Shown: positions 7,984 to 16,282 of the stretch, piece after piece
Layout: every line of letters starts with the position of its first letter
How positions within the stretch are numbered: position 1 is the stretch's first letter
Source: Thermoplasmatales archaeon SW_10_69_26
GTDB taxonomy: Archaea; Thermoplasmatota; SW-10-69-26
NCBI GenBank assembly: GCA_003009755.1
Contig: PXUB01000022.1
Location: 16,963-80,962, forward strand
Length of the DNA stretch: 64,000 nucleotides
Direction: 5' to 3'
Notes under the pieces: generated by a model
The model's database searches: none
What the model saw: the letters and a program-made list of their open reading frames with translations, nothing else
Told to the model about the DNA's origin: nothing
Translations under genes and position numbers: made by a program

Positions 7984-10262
7984 CAGGTGTCAGTCTCCGT
8001 CTCGAAGAGGGGGTCCATGGCGTCGACGATCGTGTCGACTTGGGCCTGAGCGCGCGTCTCGTGACCGAACGCGCTCGAGGTGATCGTGATCTCCACGTTC
8101 TGCCGGGTGAGGTGGGTCTGGTAGTCGGCGTCGTAGTGGGGGGCCTGGCGGGGATCGAGGTCGTAGCTGAGCCGGTGGTTGACCAGGTTGTCGAACCCGT
8201 CGCCGGGCAGCTCGTAAGGCACGTCGAGCAACAGCTCGTGGCCCTGCTTGCTGGCGTTCTCGACCGCCTCGGTCGGCGAGTAGATGCCGTCGTCGGGGTC
8301 GTCGGCGCCGGCACCGTACACCTGGTGGATCGAGGTGTTCGGCGCCAGCGAGCGGTTGTCGAGCGCGGCCTCGACGTTGGCGAACATCGCCATCGTCTGG
8401 TTCACGTAGGGATCCTTGCGGTCCCGGCACTGGCTGTCCAGATCGGGGTCGGCACCGTGATGGGTGAGGGACAGCCAGACGTCCTCGCTCTGCGGGTAGG
8501 CGGTCAGCTTGTCGGCGATCGCGTCGGCCATGCCCTGGGCGAAGGTGTCCGTCAGGCCGCTGGGGCCGGCCTCGAGCACGCGGCCCTCGTAGCCGTGCTC
8601 GTCGAGGGCCTCGTGGAAGGCCTTCTCCTTCATGCACTCGTTCATGATGTCGCTGTGCAGGTGGCTGGTGTAGGCGTCGACGATCACGTCGACGTCGGCC
8701 TCGACCAGCTGCTCGGCGCTGGCGGAGACGCTCTCGTCCCTCGGATCGACCATCGGGCGGATGTGGTGGGCGCGCTCGACGACGAGCTCGCCGTCGAAGC
8801 GCTCGTCCAGCGTCTGCTCGATGCGGTCGAGCACCTCGGTCTTGGCCTCGTGCATCTGGCTGGCGTTCTCCATCTGCCGGTAGTCCTTCCACGCGCCCAG
8901 ACCGGCCGCCTCGAGGATGTCGGGCTCGCCCAGCCCGGGGCCGCCGGGCATCACGTACATGCCGTCCACGGCGGGCACCTGCTGACGGTCGGGGACCGGG
9001 CTGCCGACGTAGGTGGCCGGCCCGGCGTGGTGCTCGAGCCAGGCGTCCATGTAGTCCGGCATCGGGCGCGGCTCGTTCGCGTGGGGACGGTCCTCGTCGA
9101 CGAGCACCGTGCCCTGGTCGATCGCGAGCAGCTCTTCGAACCCGAGCTGGATCAGCAGGTTGCGGGTGAACTCGGCGAACTCCACGTACGTCGTCGCGTT
9201 GTACTCGAGGGGCTCGCCGTGGGAGCGAAGCATGACGCCCACGGTCGCGTCGTCGGGCAGCTCCTCGCCGGTCGGCGCCTCGTCGCCGTGGGCGGAGGGA
9301 CCGTGGTCGTGGCCGGTCGCCGCCGTGCCCAGGCCCTCGACGGGGTCCTGGGCGGCCATGCCGACCGTCGAGAAGGCGAGCACGAGCGCGAGCGCGACGG
9401 CGCCGACGCGGCCGGGCCGCAGCTGGCGGCCCTGCGTCGTCGCCGTGGTGAAGAAGCCCTGCTGGTAGAGGAAGGCGCCGCCGGCGATCGCGAGGTACCC
9501 AAGGTAGGCCAGCGCCTGGTACAGGGTGGGCGCGGCCGTGTAGCCGACGGCGGCGTGAAGGATGCGGCCGAGGACGGAGTCGGGCGCCAACAGCCACGAG
9601 GTGTCCCACAGGGCCGCCTGCGGGGCCAAGAAGCCGAGCTCGGTGAGCGCTTCGACGGCGTGCGTGAGCAGCATCGCCGCGACGACGAGCAGGAAGGCGC
9701 CCGTGACCTGGAAGAACCGCTGCAGGTTCACGTGCCGGCTGGCGCGCAGCACGAGGTACACGAGGCCGGCGCTGACGGCGAAGCCGACCGCGCCGCTCCA
9801 CAGGAGGTCGAGCATGGCGTGCTCGGTCGCCAGCGTCGCGTAGAACAGCACGGTCTCGAGGCCCTCGCGGACGACGCTCAGGAACGTGATGGCCACGATC
9901 GTGGCGACCGATCCCGCCGTCAAGGCCTCGCGGACCTGCTCTTTGGCCTCCGAGAGGACCTGGGTGGTGTGGCTCCACATCCAGAAGACCATGTAGGTCA
10001 GCGTGCCGACAGCCAACAGGATGGCCACCAGCTCGAACCAGGCGCCGTAGCCGCCCTCCTCGAAGGCCGTGAACAGGTGCTCGTAGATCAGCCAGCCCGC
10101 GCCCACGCTGGCGATCACGGCCGCGCCGAACCCGGCCCAGACGTGCTTGCGGACGTCGGGCCGACCCAGCCGTGACACCAGGCCGAGCAGGATGCCGGTG
10201 ATCAACAGCGCCTCGAGTCCCTCGCGGAGCGCGATGAGCGCGGCCTCGGTGACGAACGCCAT
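7983..10262 (-). CDS. FTR1/EfeU-type iron permease fused to a ferrochelatase-like domain
   Basis: Residues 1-270 are a polytopic FTR1 domain with both REGLE motifs (13-17 and 132-136), which bind iron in this family. Another hydrophobic segment (about 286-304) leads through a His-rich linker to a domain of about 400 residues (340-740) that reads like a class I chelatase. It starts VGVMLRSHGEP. It later has SLTHHGADP (598-606) followed by DPY (617-619), matching the family's HG-x-P...GDPY region. Near the end VPYELPGDGFD matches the P-x-F-x-x-D-H-x-E region, with Asp in place of the usual catalytic Glu. The fusion links iron transport to metal insertion into, or removal from, a tetrapyrrole. 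FTR1 is certain; the chelatase assignment rests on motif reading. Confidence 0.85.
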   Translation of the reverse strand: MAFVTEAALIALREGLEALLITGILLGLVSRLGRPDVRKHVWAGFGAAVIASVGAGWLIYEHLFTAFEEGGYGAWFELVAILLAVGTLTYMVFWMWSHTTQVLSEAKEQVREALTAGSVATIVAITFLSVVREGLETVLFYATLATEHAMLDLLWSGAVGFAVSAGLVYLVLRASRHVNLQRFFQVTGAFLLVVAAMLLTHAVEALTELGFLAPQAALWDTSWLLAPDSVLGRILHAAVGYTAAPTLYQALAYLGYLAIAGGAFLYQQGFFTTATTQGRQLRPGRVGAVALALVLAFSTVGMAAQDPVEGLGTAATGHDHGPSAHGDEAPTGEELPDDATVGVMLRSHGEPLEYNATTYVEFAEFTRNLLIQLGFEELLAIDQGTVLVDEDRPHANEPRPMPDYMDAWLEHHAGPATYVGSPVPDRQQVPAVDGMYVMPGGPGLGEPDILEAAGLGAWKDYRQMENASQMHEAKTEVLDRIEQTLDERFDGELVVERAHHIRPMVDPRDESVSASAEQLVEADVDVIVDAYTSHLHSDIMNECMKEKAFHEALDEHGYEGRVLEAGPSGLTDTFAQGMADAIADKLTAYPQSEDVWLSLTHHGADPDLDSQCRDRKDPYVNQTMAMFANVEAALDNRSLAPNTSIHQVYGAGADDPDDGIYSPTEAVENASKQGHELLLDVPYELPGDGFDNLVNHRLSYDLDPRQAPHYDADYQTHLTRQNVEITITSSAFGHETRAQAQVDTIVDAMDPLFETETDT

Positions 10263-10294
10263 GTGGGGGTCCTCCCGGGATCCATGCTCCCGGC

Positions 10295-10325
10295 TTAGGC
10301 TGACCTAAACCACGGGCCGATATAG
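10295..10325 (-). promoter_or_regulatory. Iron-box-like operator and TATA box of the iron operon
   Basis: On the minus strand a TATA element (10319-10325, GACTATAT context) is followed after about 20 bases by TTAGGTCAGCCTAA (10295-10308). This is a dyad with TTAGG/CCTAA arms like DtxR/IdeR-type iron boxes. The dyad covers the expected start site, the classic place for repression when iron is plentiful. Confidence 0.6.
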
Positions 10326-10366
10326 TCTTTGTGGACGAACGCGGTCCTATTTGGGTCGCCCTCGCT

Positions 10367-10377
10367 AGGGTGACCCT
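10367..10377. promoter_or_regulatory. Second short palindrome upstream of the iron operon
   Basis: AGGGTGACCCT is a perfect dyad around a central G, about 65 bases from the iron box. It could be a second regulator site for either divergent gene. No regulator can be named. Confidence 0.3.
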
Positions 10378-10437
10378 CACGCCCGTCGATCGCCGCCAGT
10401 GCCTCATCGCACTGCCGACGCATCCCCCCGCCTCGGC

Positions 10438-10447
10438 AAATATGTAA
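10438..10447 (+). promoter_or_regulatory. Probable TATA box for the enoyl-CoA hydratase gene
   Basis: AAATATGTAA stands in a local AT-rich patch. Transcription would start near 10468 and leave a leader of about 40 bases before ATG 10509. Confidence 0.4.
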
Positions 10448-10508
10448 CCTCTTAGCGTCGACATGTGTATCCCAGGGGTCTTGGTCGAGTGGCTCCCTGG
10501 GCATAGCG

Positions 10509-11291
10509 ATGGGCGAGACCGTCCGCACGGAGCGTCGGGGGCCGGTGCTGGAGATCGTGCTCTCACGGCCGGACAAGCGCAACGCGATCGACGGCGAGAT
10601 GGCCGCCGAGCTCTTCGAGGCCTGGGCCCGCCTCGGTGACGACGACGTCCGCGCGGGGGTGCTCGCCGCCGACGGTCCCGCCTTCTGCGCTGGCGCCGAC
10701 CTCGAGGCCCTCGAGACGCTGGGTCCCGGGGACGGCTTCCAGTTGGGGGACCCCGAGCGCGAGGCGTTCGTCTCCGGCGAGGAGGGCTATTTAGGCCCGA
10801 CCCGCCAACCGTTCCCGCCCGTCCCCGTGATCGCGGCCGTCCAGGGTCCAGCCCTGGCCGGCGGTCTCGAACTGACCTGCCTTTGCGATCTCCGCGTCGC
10901 GGGCGAGGAGGCGACCTTCGGCGCCACCAACCGCGAGTGGGGGGTCCCGCTCGTCGACGGCGGCAGTCAGCGACTCCCGCGCATCGTCGGCCTCGGTCGC
11001 GCGCTCGAGCTGGTGCTCACCGGCCGGGTGCTCCGGGCCGAACATGCCGCCCAGATCGGCCTCGTCAACGATCTCGTGCCCGAGGGCGGCGAGCGCACCC
11101 GGGCCGGCAAGATCGCCGACCGGATCACCCAGCTGCCCCAAGACGCGCTGCGAGCCGACCGCCGGTCGGTCTACGAGGGCATGGACCGTCCGATGGCCGA
11201 CGGGTTGGAGATCGAGGCACGCAACGGGCAAGAGGTCGTCGAGGCCGAGGGCTTCGAGGCCGGCCCGCGCCGGTTCGCGCTGGACGAGTAG
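10509..11291 (+). CDS. Enoyl-CoA hydratase/isomerase (crotonase) family protein
   Basis: The 260-residue length is normal for the family. The protein shows SRPDKRNAID, the oxyanion-hole segments FCAGADL and ALAGGLEL, and the GGSQRLPRIVG block. The first catalytic Glu of hydratases is present (GGLEL). The position of the second (Glu164 in the rat enzyme) seems to be Asn in FGATNREWG, as in many crotonase subfamilies that are not classical hydratases. The acyl-CoA substrate is unknown. It is transcribed away from the iron operon and convergent to crcB. Confidence 0.88.
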   Translation: MGETVRTERRGPVLEIVLSRPDKRNAIDGEMAAELFEAWARLGDDDVRAGVLAADGPAFCAGADLEALETLGPGDGFQLGDPEREAFVSGEEGYLGPTRQPFPPVPVIAAVQGPALAGGLELTCLCDLRVAGEEATFGATNREWGVPLVDGGSQRLPRIVGLGRALELVLTGRVLRAEHAAQIGLVNDLVPEGGERTRAGKIADRITQLPQDALRADRRSVYEGMDRPMADGLEIEARNGQEVVEAEGFEAGPRRFALDE

Positions 11292-11295
11292 ATCC

Positions 11296-11667
11296 TCAGA
11301 TCGACTGCGCCCCCCAGCGTCCGATCAGGGCGCCGGCGAGGCAGGCGACGAGCGTGAGCGCGAGGTACCCGATCGCCCAGCCGAGGCTCCCGTCGCTGCC
11401 GAGGGCGACCGTCTCGTAGCTGAACGTGCTCATCGTCGTGAACGAGCCCAAGAACCCCACGCCCACGGCGGCGGTAGCGGCCGGCGTCACCCACTCCGTG
11501 CCGGGCTCGGTACCCAACAGCAGGCCGAGCAGGAAGCTGCCGAGCACGTTCACCGTCAACGTCCCCCAGGGCAGATCCCCGCGGGTGAGGAGCTCGCTGA
11601 TCCACCAGCGGGCGAGACCGCCGCCCGCCGAACCGGTCGCAACCCAGGCTGCCACGTGCCAATCCAT
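11296..11667 (-). CDS. crcB: CrcB/Fluc fluoride channel
   Basis: The 123-residue protein has four hydrophobic helices. It carries the family signature GFLGSFTTMSTFSYE and the NVLGSFLLGLLLG segment with the pore Asn. Fluc channels work as antiparallel dimers that let fluoride leave the cell. ATG 11667 gives the usual length; a longer open frame upstream lacks family similarity. Its 3' end converges on the crotonase gene with only four bases between. Confidence 0.9.
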   Translation of the reverse strand: MDWHVAAWVATGSAGGGLARWWISELLTRGDLPWGTLTVNVLGSFLLGLLLGTEPGTEWVTPAATAAVGVGFLGSFTTMSTFSYETVALGSDGSLGWAIGYLALTLVACLAGALIGRWGAQSI

Positions 11668-11848
11668 CGTCGTCTGCCTCGTGCCCTGCGGGGTCGGGCC
11701 TCGGCCGGGCCGGCGGTTCCCTCGGCCCCATCGCCCGACTCGTCGAGGCCGAGCAACGGCCTCAACGTTGCGGTCTCCGACGAGCTGCCCCGGTGGGTGA
11801 CCGAGGCCGACACGCCCTGTCCCTGCTTCGTCGGAGGTGGCGGTCCGG

Positions 11849-12265
11849 TCAGCCGTCCTCGGCCAGGGCCTCGTGTTCGGCGAGCAGCGCGCGGACCCGC
11901 CCTCGGATCTCGTCGCGCGTCTCGCGGTACTCGTCCAGCGAGTCCGGGTGGTCGAGGCTCCAGTCCGCCACGTCGTAGGGCTCGAACACCGGCATGGCGG
12001 CTTGCCCGCAGCCCATCGTGGCGATCGCGTCGGCGGCCTCGAGGTCCTCCTCGTCCACGGGTGTGCTCGCGTGGTCGGAGAGGTCGAGGCCGATCTCATC
12101 CATGACGGTCAGGGCCTTCTCGCGGACCCGACCCAGCGGGTCGGTGCCGCCGCTGAGGCACTCGACGTGGTCGGCGCCCACCTCCTCGCAGAACGCCTGC
12201 GCCATCTGGCTGCGCGCGCTGTTGCCGACGCACGCGAAGTACAGGCGGACGGGTTCGGGGCTCAT
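11849..12265 (-). CDS. arsC: Arsenate reductase, low-molecular-weight phosphatase type
   Basis: The 138-residue protein opens with the phosphatase P-loop CVGNSARSQMA containing the nucleophilic Cys and Arg. It has a second Cys in VECLSGG and a third in MGCGQ, as expected for thioredoxin-coupled ArsC proteins that pass a disulfide along. It reduces arsenate to arsenite. The start overlaps the aquaporin stop by four bases, placing it last in the arsR-aquaporin-arsC operon. Confidence 0.92.
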   Translation of the reverse strand: MSPEPVRLYFACVGNSARSQMAQAFCEEVGADHVECLSGGTDPLGRVREKALTVMDEIGLDLSDHASTPVDEEDLEAADAIATMGCGQAAMPVFEPYDVADWSLDHPDSLDEYRETRDEIRGRVRALLAEHEALAEDG

Positions 12266-13002
12266 CCGGCCACCTCCGGCTCGGTGTCGGCGGCGGTCTC
12301 GCTCGGTCGGGCCCGCGGCGTCCGCACGTCCTCGTAGTCGACCGTCCGCACAAGCTCGTAGCCGAACATCGCCGCGATCGATCCCACGACGGGGGCCGCG
12401 AGGTAGATCCACACCATCGACCAAGTGCCGGAGACGACGGCCGGTCCGAGGGTGCGGGCCGGGTTCATGCTGCCACCGGTCAGCGGACCCGCGAAGAGGG
12501 CGCCGATCGTGACGGCCAAGCCGATCGCCAGCCCGCCGGCGGCCTCGGGCACGCGGTCGTCGGTGGCGACGGCCGCGATGACGAACGCCAGCAGCGCGGT
12601 TGCCAGCGTCTCGGCCAGCACGGCGCCGGTCACCGAGAGCTCGGCGGCCGGCACGGTGGCGCCCAGCTGCCCCACCGGCCCCACCATGACGAGGAGCGTG
12701 CCGGCCGCGGCGGTGGCCCCCGCGAGCTGGGCCCCGATGTAGGTGGGCACCCGCCGCCAGGGGAAGTGCCCGATGGCGGCGAACCCGAGCGTGATGGCCG
12801 GGTTGAAGTGGGCGCCGCTGACGTGACCGAGCGCGTAAACCATCACGGCGATCGTCAACCCGAAGGTCCAGGCGACGCCGACGTGGGAGACGCTCGCGCC
12901 CGCCACGAAGCCATCCGCCACGATCGCCCCGCAACCGGCGAGCACGAGCGCGAACACGCCGATCGCCTCGGCCAGCTCGGCCCGCGGGTGCCGGCCGCCC
13001 AT
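12262..13002 (-). CDS. Aquaglyceroporin of an arsenic operon (AqpS-like)
   Basis: The 246-residue MIP-family channel has six hydrophobic helices and both NPA boxes, in HFNPAITLG and SMNPARTLG. It replaces the usual Acr3/ArsB pump in an arsR-arsC operon, an arrangement known from Sinorhizobium meliloti aqpS, where arsenite leaves by diffusion after ArsC reduces arsenate. The ATG overlaps the arsR stop by one base. The channel family is certain. The arsenite role comes from operon context. Confidence 0.9.
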   Translation of the reverse strand: MGGRHPRAELAEAIGVFALVLAGCGAIVADGFVAGASVSHVGVAWTFGLTIAVMVYALGHVSGAHFNPAITLGFAAIGHFPWRRVPTYIGAQLAGATAAAGTLLVMVGPVGQLGATVPAAELSVTGAVLAETLATALLAFVIAAVATDDRVPEAAGGLAIGLAVTIGALFAGPLTGGSMNPARTLGPAVVSGTWSMVWIYLAAPVVGSIAAMFGYELVRTVDYEDVRTPRARPSETAADTEPEVAG

Positions 13003-13313
13003 CAGCAACAGCCCTCCGCGCGGCAGGCCTCGGGGTCGCTGGCTTCGATGTGGTCGACCAGCCAGGCCCCCTCCTCGAGGAGATCGGCCAGCCGAGGGTG
13101 GGCCAAGCGGTACAGCCGCCGCTTGCCCTCGCGGTCGGCGACGGCCAGCCCGCAGTCCCGCAGCTCGGCCAGGTGGTGGCTGAGGTTGCTCTGCTCCTGG
13201 TCGGTGGCGTCCGCCAGCTGGGACACCGAGGCCGGGCCCTCCCGGGCCAGGTGGTGGAGCACCGCCAGCCGGGTCCCGTCGGCGAGGCACCGATAGAATG
13301 AGGCCTCGTTCAT
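13002..13313 (-). CDS. arsR: ArsR-family transcriptional repressor
   Basis: The 103-residue winged-helix protein has the recognition region SVSQLADATDQEQSNLSHHLAELRDCGL and a basic wing, REGKRRLY. The classic metal site ELCVCDL is absent; only one Cys remains there. A C-terminal CRAEGCC gives Cys97, Cys102 and Cys103. This resembles the C-terminal As(III) site of Acidithiobacillus ferrooxidans ArsR, so arsenite sensing through this tail is likely. It is first in the operon and probably autoregulated through the inverted repeat just upstream. Confidence 0.9.
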   Translation of the reverse strand: MNEASFYRCLADGTRLAVLHHLAREGPASVSQLADATDQEQSNLSHHLAELRDCGLAVADREGKRRLYRLAHPRLADLLEEGAWLVDHIEASDPEACRAEGCC

Positions 13314-13321
13314 ATCAACGG

Positions 13322-13348
13322 GTATTCATTCGTCTGGTATGAGTGTAC
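13322..13348 (-). promoter_or_regulatory. Imperfect inverted repeat upstream of arsR
   Basis: GTATTCAT (13322-13329) and ATGAGTGTAC (13339-13348) form an imperfect dyad ending nine bases before the arsR start. Position and size suit an ArsR operator. Confidence 0.4.
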
Positions 13349-13372
13349 CGGCGGGGGATCGCTCCCCGCCGG
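13348..13372 (-). terminator. Strong GC hairpin between the arsR promoter and the TPR gene stop
   Basis: CCGGCGGGG (13348-13356) pairs perfectly with CCCCGCCGG (13364-13372) around a seven-base loop. It lies just after the TPR gene stop but has no T-run, so termination is uncertain. Confidence 0.35.
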
Positions 13373-13382
13373 ACCGGTCGGC

Positions 13383-14534
13383 CTACAGCTCGCCCAGCAG
13401 GCCCAAAAAGCGCGGGTGGTCGCGCAGGTTGGCCATCTCGTCGTCCTCGCGCAGCCGGTCGCGCAGCTCGGGGACGCGGGGGGCCAGGCGCTCGAGGGCG
13501 TCGAGGGCCTGGCTACAGCGGCCCAGGCGGGCCAGCACGCTGGCGTGGGCGTAGGCGGCCATCGGATCGTCCTCGAGCTTGCGAGCCTGGCGCAGCTTTC
13601 GCTCGGCATCGCCGAGCCGGCCCTGCTCGTCGAGGCAAAGGCCCAGGCAAAAGCGGGCCACCTGCAGGCCCGGCGCCAGCTCGATCGCGGTCTCGAACCA
13701 GCCGATCGCCGCCTCGATCTCGCCCTCGTCGAGGGCCTGCTGGCCGGCCGTGATCACGCCCACGATCCCGCCCTCGGTCGCCGCCGCGTCCATCGTCGCC
13801 CCCCGATCACCGTCGCCGGCATCGGTGCAGGTCGTCGGCTCGGGCTCCTCGAGCTCGTCGACGGGCTCGGCCGTTTCCGGCTCGGGGTCGGGGGCCTCGG
13901 GTCGTCGCCGGGTCCGGTGGGGCTGGTGGTGGACGGCCAGCGCGAGCACGCCGATCGCACCGATCAACGCCCCCGGCACGAGGCCGGTCACGGAGGTCGG
14001 CGCGGTGGCGTCGTTGGCGGTCGCCTCGTTCGCCGAGCCGCCGGAGGACGGGTCGACGTCGTCGCCCGCCAGCGGCCGGTCCACCTCGTCCTCGGGCGCC
14101 GGCTGCTGCTCGACGGTGGCCTGGACGGCCAGGCGGGCGGCCGGCTCCTCCCGGTCGTGCGTCAGGTCCTCGACGCTCTCGTCCGCGGTCCTCGTCTCCG
14201 TGGCGTCGGAACCGCCGGCGGTGTCGTCCCTCGTCCCGGAGCTAGCGACGTCCTCGGCCGTCGACGGTTCCGGTTCGCCCGTGTCGGATCCCTCGGCCGT
14301 GGCGGCCTCGCTGCTCGTGTCCGCCGCCGATTGGGTGGGATCGTCGCCGCTTTCCCCCTCCTCGGTGGCCGCCTGCGAGCTGGCGGCGTGGGCCGGGGAC
14401 CCGCGCTCGGGTCCCGGATCGGGCGGACCGTTGCCCGCCGCGTGCTCGGGCGGACCCCCCTCGGCGAGGGCGGTCGTGGCGGCGGCTCCGAACACGAGCA
14501 CGAGGGACGCGACGACGAGGCAGCTTGTCCGCAT
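13383..14534 (-). CDS. Membrane-anchored TPR protein with long disordered outer region
   Basis: Residues 1-24 form a signal peptide. A Gly/Pro/Ser/Glu-rich disordered stretch follows up to about 190, then a transmembrane helix (VTGLVPGALIGAIGVLALAV) and a basic stop-transfer segment (HRTRRRP). The C-terminal 140 residues hold two to three tetratricopeptide repeats, for example ALDEGEIEAAIGWFETAIELAP, and end with the LRDHPRFLGLLGEL motif common after TPR arrays. This predicts an outside tail and an inside TPR scaffold. The partner is unknown. Confidence 0.75.
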   Translation of the reverse strand: MRTSCLVVASLVLVFGAAATTALAEGGPPEHAAGNGPPDPGPERGSPAHAASSQAATEEGESGDDPTQSAADTSSEAATAEGSDTGEPEPSTAEDVASSGTRDDTAGGSDATETRTADESVEDLTHDREEPAARLAVQATVEQQPAPEDEVDRPLAGDDVDPSSGGSANEATANDATAPTSVTGLVPGALIGAIGVLALAVHHQPHRTRRRPEAPDPEPETAEPVDELEEPEPTTCTDAGDGDRGATMDAAATEGGIVGVITAGQQALDEGEIEAAIGWFETAIELAPGLQVARFCLGLCLDEQGRLGDAERKLRQARKLEDDPMAAYAHASVLARLGRCSQALDALERLAPRVPELRDRLREDDEMANLRDHPRFLGLLGEL

Positions 14535-14737
14535 AGCGGCGACGCAGACGGTGGGAAGCGGTGGGAGGGGCCCGGCGTTGGGGTCTCGGTCCTCTCCCGC
14601 GAGCGGCCAAGGCCCAACGTGGACCTTCCCGAAGGTTGAACCGACGGTCGGCTTCGCCGGCTGGTCCTCCCGACCCCGTCGACCGGCCGAGGCCGAGGGC
14701 TTGATGAACCCGCCAGGCGTGGTCGACCGCGCCGGGC

Positions 14738-16282
14738 ATGTCGGCCGACAGCGATCGCCCCGACCCCCGACCCGCGTCGAGGTGGGCCCAGCTGCGGGCC
14801 CGCCTGGCCGGGCTTTGGGCCGGCGTCCGCCGCCGGTTCAGCGTCGACCTGCGCGCCCTCGCCGTGATGCGCATGGTGCTGGGAGCGGTGATCGTCGGCG
14901 ATCTGATCCACCGCGCCCAGCACCTGCGGTTCTTCTACACCGACGAGGGCGTCTACCCGCTGGCGGCCTTCACCTCGACGTACGTCAAGTTCAACGACCT
15001 CTCCCTGCACGCCCTCTCCGGCGAAGCCTGGGTCCAAGCGTCCTTGTTCGTGCTCGCCGGCGCCCTCGCGGTCGCCTTCGCCCTCGGGTACCGCACCCGG
15101 TGGACCGGTCTGGCGTCCTTCGTGTTGCTGGTCTCGCTGCAGGCGCGGAACCCGCACGTGCTCAACGCCGGCGACCGCCTGCTGCGCATCCTGTTGCTCG
15201 TCGCGCTCGTCACCCCGCTGGGCGAGCGATGGTCGCTGGATGCCCTCCGCCGCGAGGACACGCGCCAGACGGTCGCGAGCCCGGCGACCGCGGCCCTGCT
15301 CGTGCAGCCGATCGTCGTCTTCACGGCCAACGCGATCCTCAAGCACCCCGGCGACCACTGGTACGCCGGCGACGGGCTGCAGATCGCGCTGGCCAACGAC
15401 GCCGTGACGCTCCCCCTCGGCAAGCTCCTCGCCCGACAAGAGCTGGTGACGACCGCGCTCACCTACGGCTGGGTCGGCCTGCTCGCCGGCTCCTCCCTGC
15501 TCCTTCTGGCCACGACCGGCCGCCTGCGCGCCGCGGCCGCCCTGGCCTACGTGGGTGCGTTCGTCGGCATGATGGCCACGATGGCGGTCGGCCTGTTCCC
15601 CCTCGTGCTCGTGGCTGCGCTGGTCCCCTTCCTCACGACGCCGGTCTGGGAGGCAGTGACCGCGAGGGTTCCCCCACGCTGGCGGGACCGGTGGCCCCCG
15701 CCGGCGCTCGTCGACCCATCGAGCAGGCCCTGGCTGAGGGACCGGCTGGCGGCTCGCCTCCCGGTGGGCGACCGAGGCCATGTACAAGGGGGCCTGGCCC
15801 GCGTCGGTCGACGCCTCTGCGCAGCCGCCGGCCTCGCCTTGTTGGCCTGGATGCTCGTGTTCAGCGGCGCCCACGTCACCGACACCGACCTGCCGGACGC
15901 GATCGACGACCCCAACCTCGACGTCCAACGATGGGGCGTGTTCGCGCCCGACCCCGCCACCGCCTACAGCTGGTACGAGACCGAAGCCCAGCTCGCCGAC
16001 GGACGCTCGGTCGACGCCCACGACGGCGGTCCCCTCGGCTTCGAGCGGCCCGCGCACGCCGGGGAGGCCTTCGAGACGTTCCGCCACCGCAAGTACATGG
16101 GCCACGTCAAGGACAGCGAGGTGCTCCCCGGCCCCTACGTGGACTGGGCCTGCCAGCACGCCCAGCAGGTCGTCGACGGCGACGTTGAGCGTGTGCGCCT
16201 GCACCGGTCCTACCAGCCCAGCCCGCTGGATGGGACCTACGAGGACCCGACTCGGAGCGTCGTCGCCGAGCGGGCGTGCTAA
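14738..16282 (+). CDS. HTTM-domain (vitamin K-dependent carboxylase-like) membrane protein
   Basis: The 514-residue protein has an N-terminal HTTM domain with at least seven transmembrane helices. Typical elements are RMVLGAVIVGDLI, the acidic FFYTDEGVYP loop, the NAGDRLLRILLLVALVTPLGERW block and FTANAILKHPGDHWY. A further helix (about 365-385) precedes a soluble C-terminal domain of about 130 residues with RWGVFAPDPATAY. HTTM proteins are related to gamma-glutamyl carboxylase, but their reaction in microbes is mostly unknown. Confidence 0.85.
   Translation: MSADSDRPDPRPASRWAQLRARLAGLWAGVRRRFSVDLRALAVMRMVLGAVIVGDLIHRAQHLRFFYTDEGVYPLAAFTSTYVKFNDLSLHALSGEAWVQASLFVLAGALAVAFALGYRTRWTGLASFVLLVSLQARNPHVLNAGDRLLRILLLVALVTPLGERWSLDALRREDTRQTVASPATAALLVQPIVVFTANAILKHPGDHWYAGDGLQIALANDAVTLPLGKLLARQELVTTALTYGWVGLLAGSSLLLLATTGRLRAAAALAYVGAFVGMMATMAVGLFPLVLVAALVPFLTTPVWEAVTARVPPRWRDRWPPPALVDPSSRPWLRDRLAARLPVGDRGHVQGGLARVGRRLCAAAGLALLAWMLVFSGAHVTDTDLPDAIDDPNLDVQRWGVFAPDPATAYSWYETEAQLADGRSVDAHDGGPLGFERPAHAGEAFETFRHRKYMGHVKDSEVLPGPYVDWACQHAQQVVDGDVERVRLHRSYQPSPLDGTYEDPTRSVVAERAC

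Noticed and set aside
5848-8049. Plus-strand open frame of about 730 codons opposite the secreted protein gene
   Set aside because: Same shadow pattern. The minus strand has the signal peptide and coupled start.
8040-10175. Plus-strand open frame of about 710 codons opposite FTR1
   Set aside because: Low-complexity Val/Gly/Asp/Arg sequence, no family motifs, antisense to a certain gene.
7990-10566. Minus-strand open frame of about 860 codons over the FTR1 gene
   Set aside because: Arginine/proline-rich translation with no motifs; a frame shadow of the FTR1-chelatase gene.
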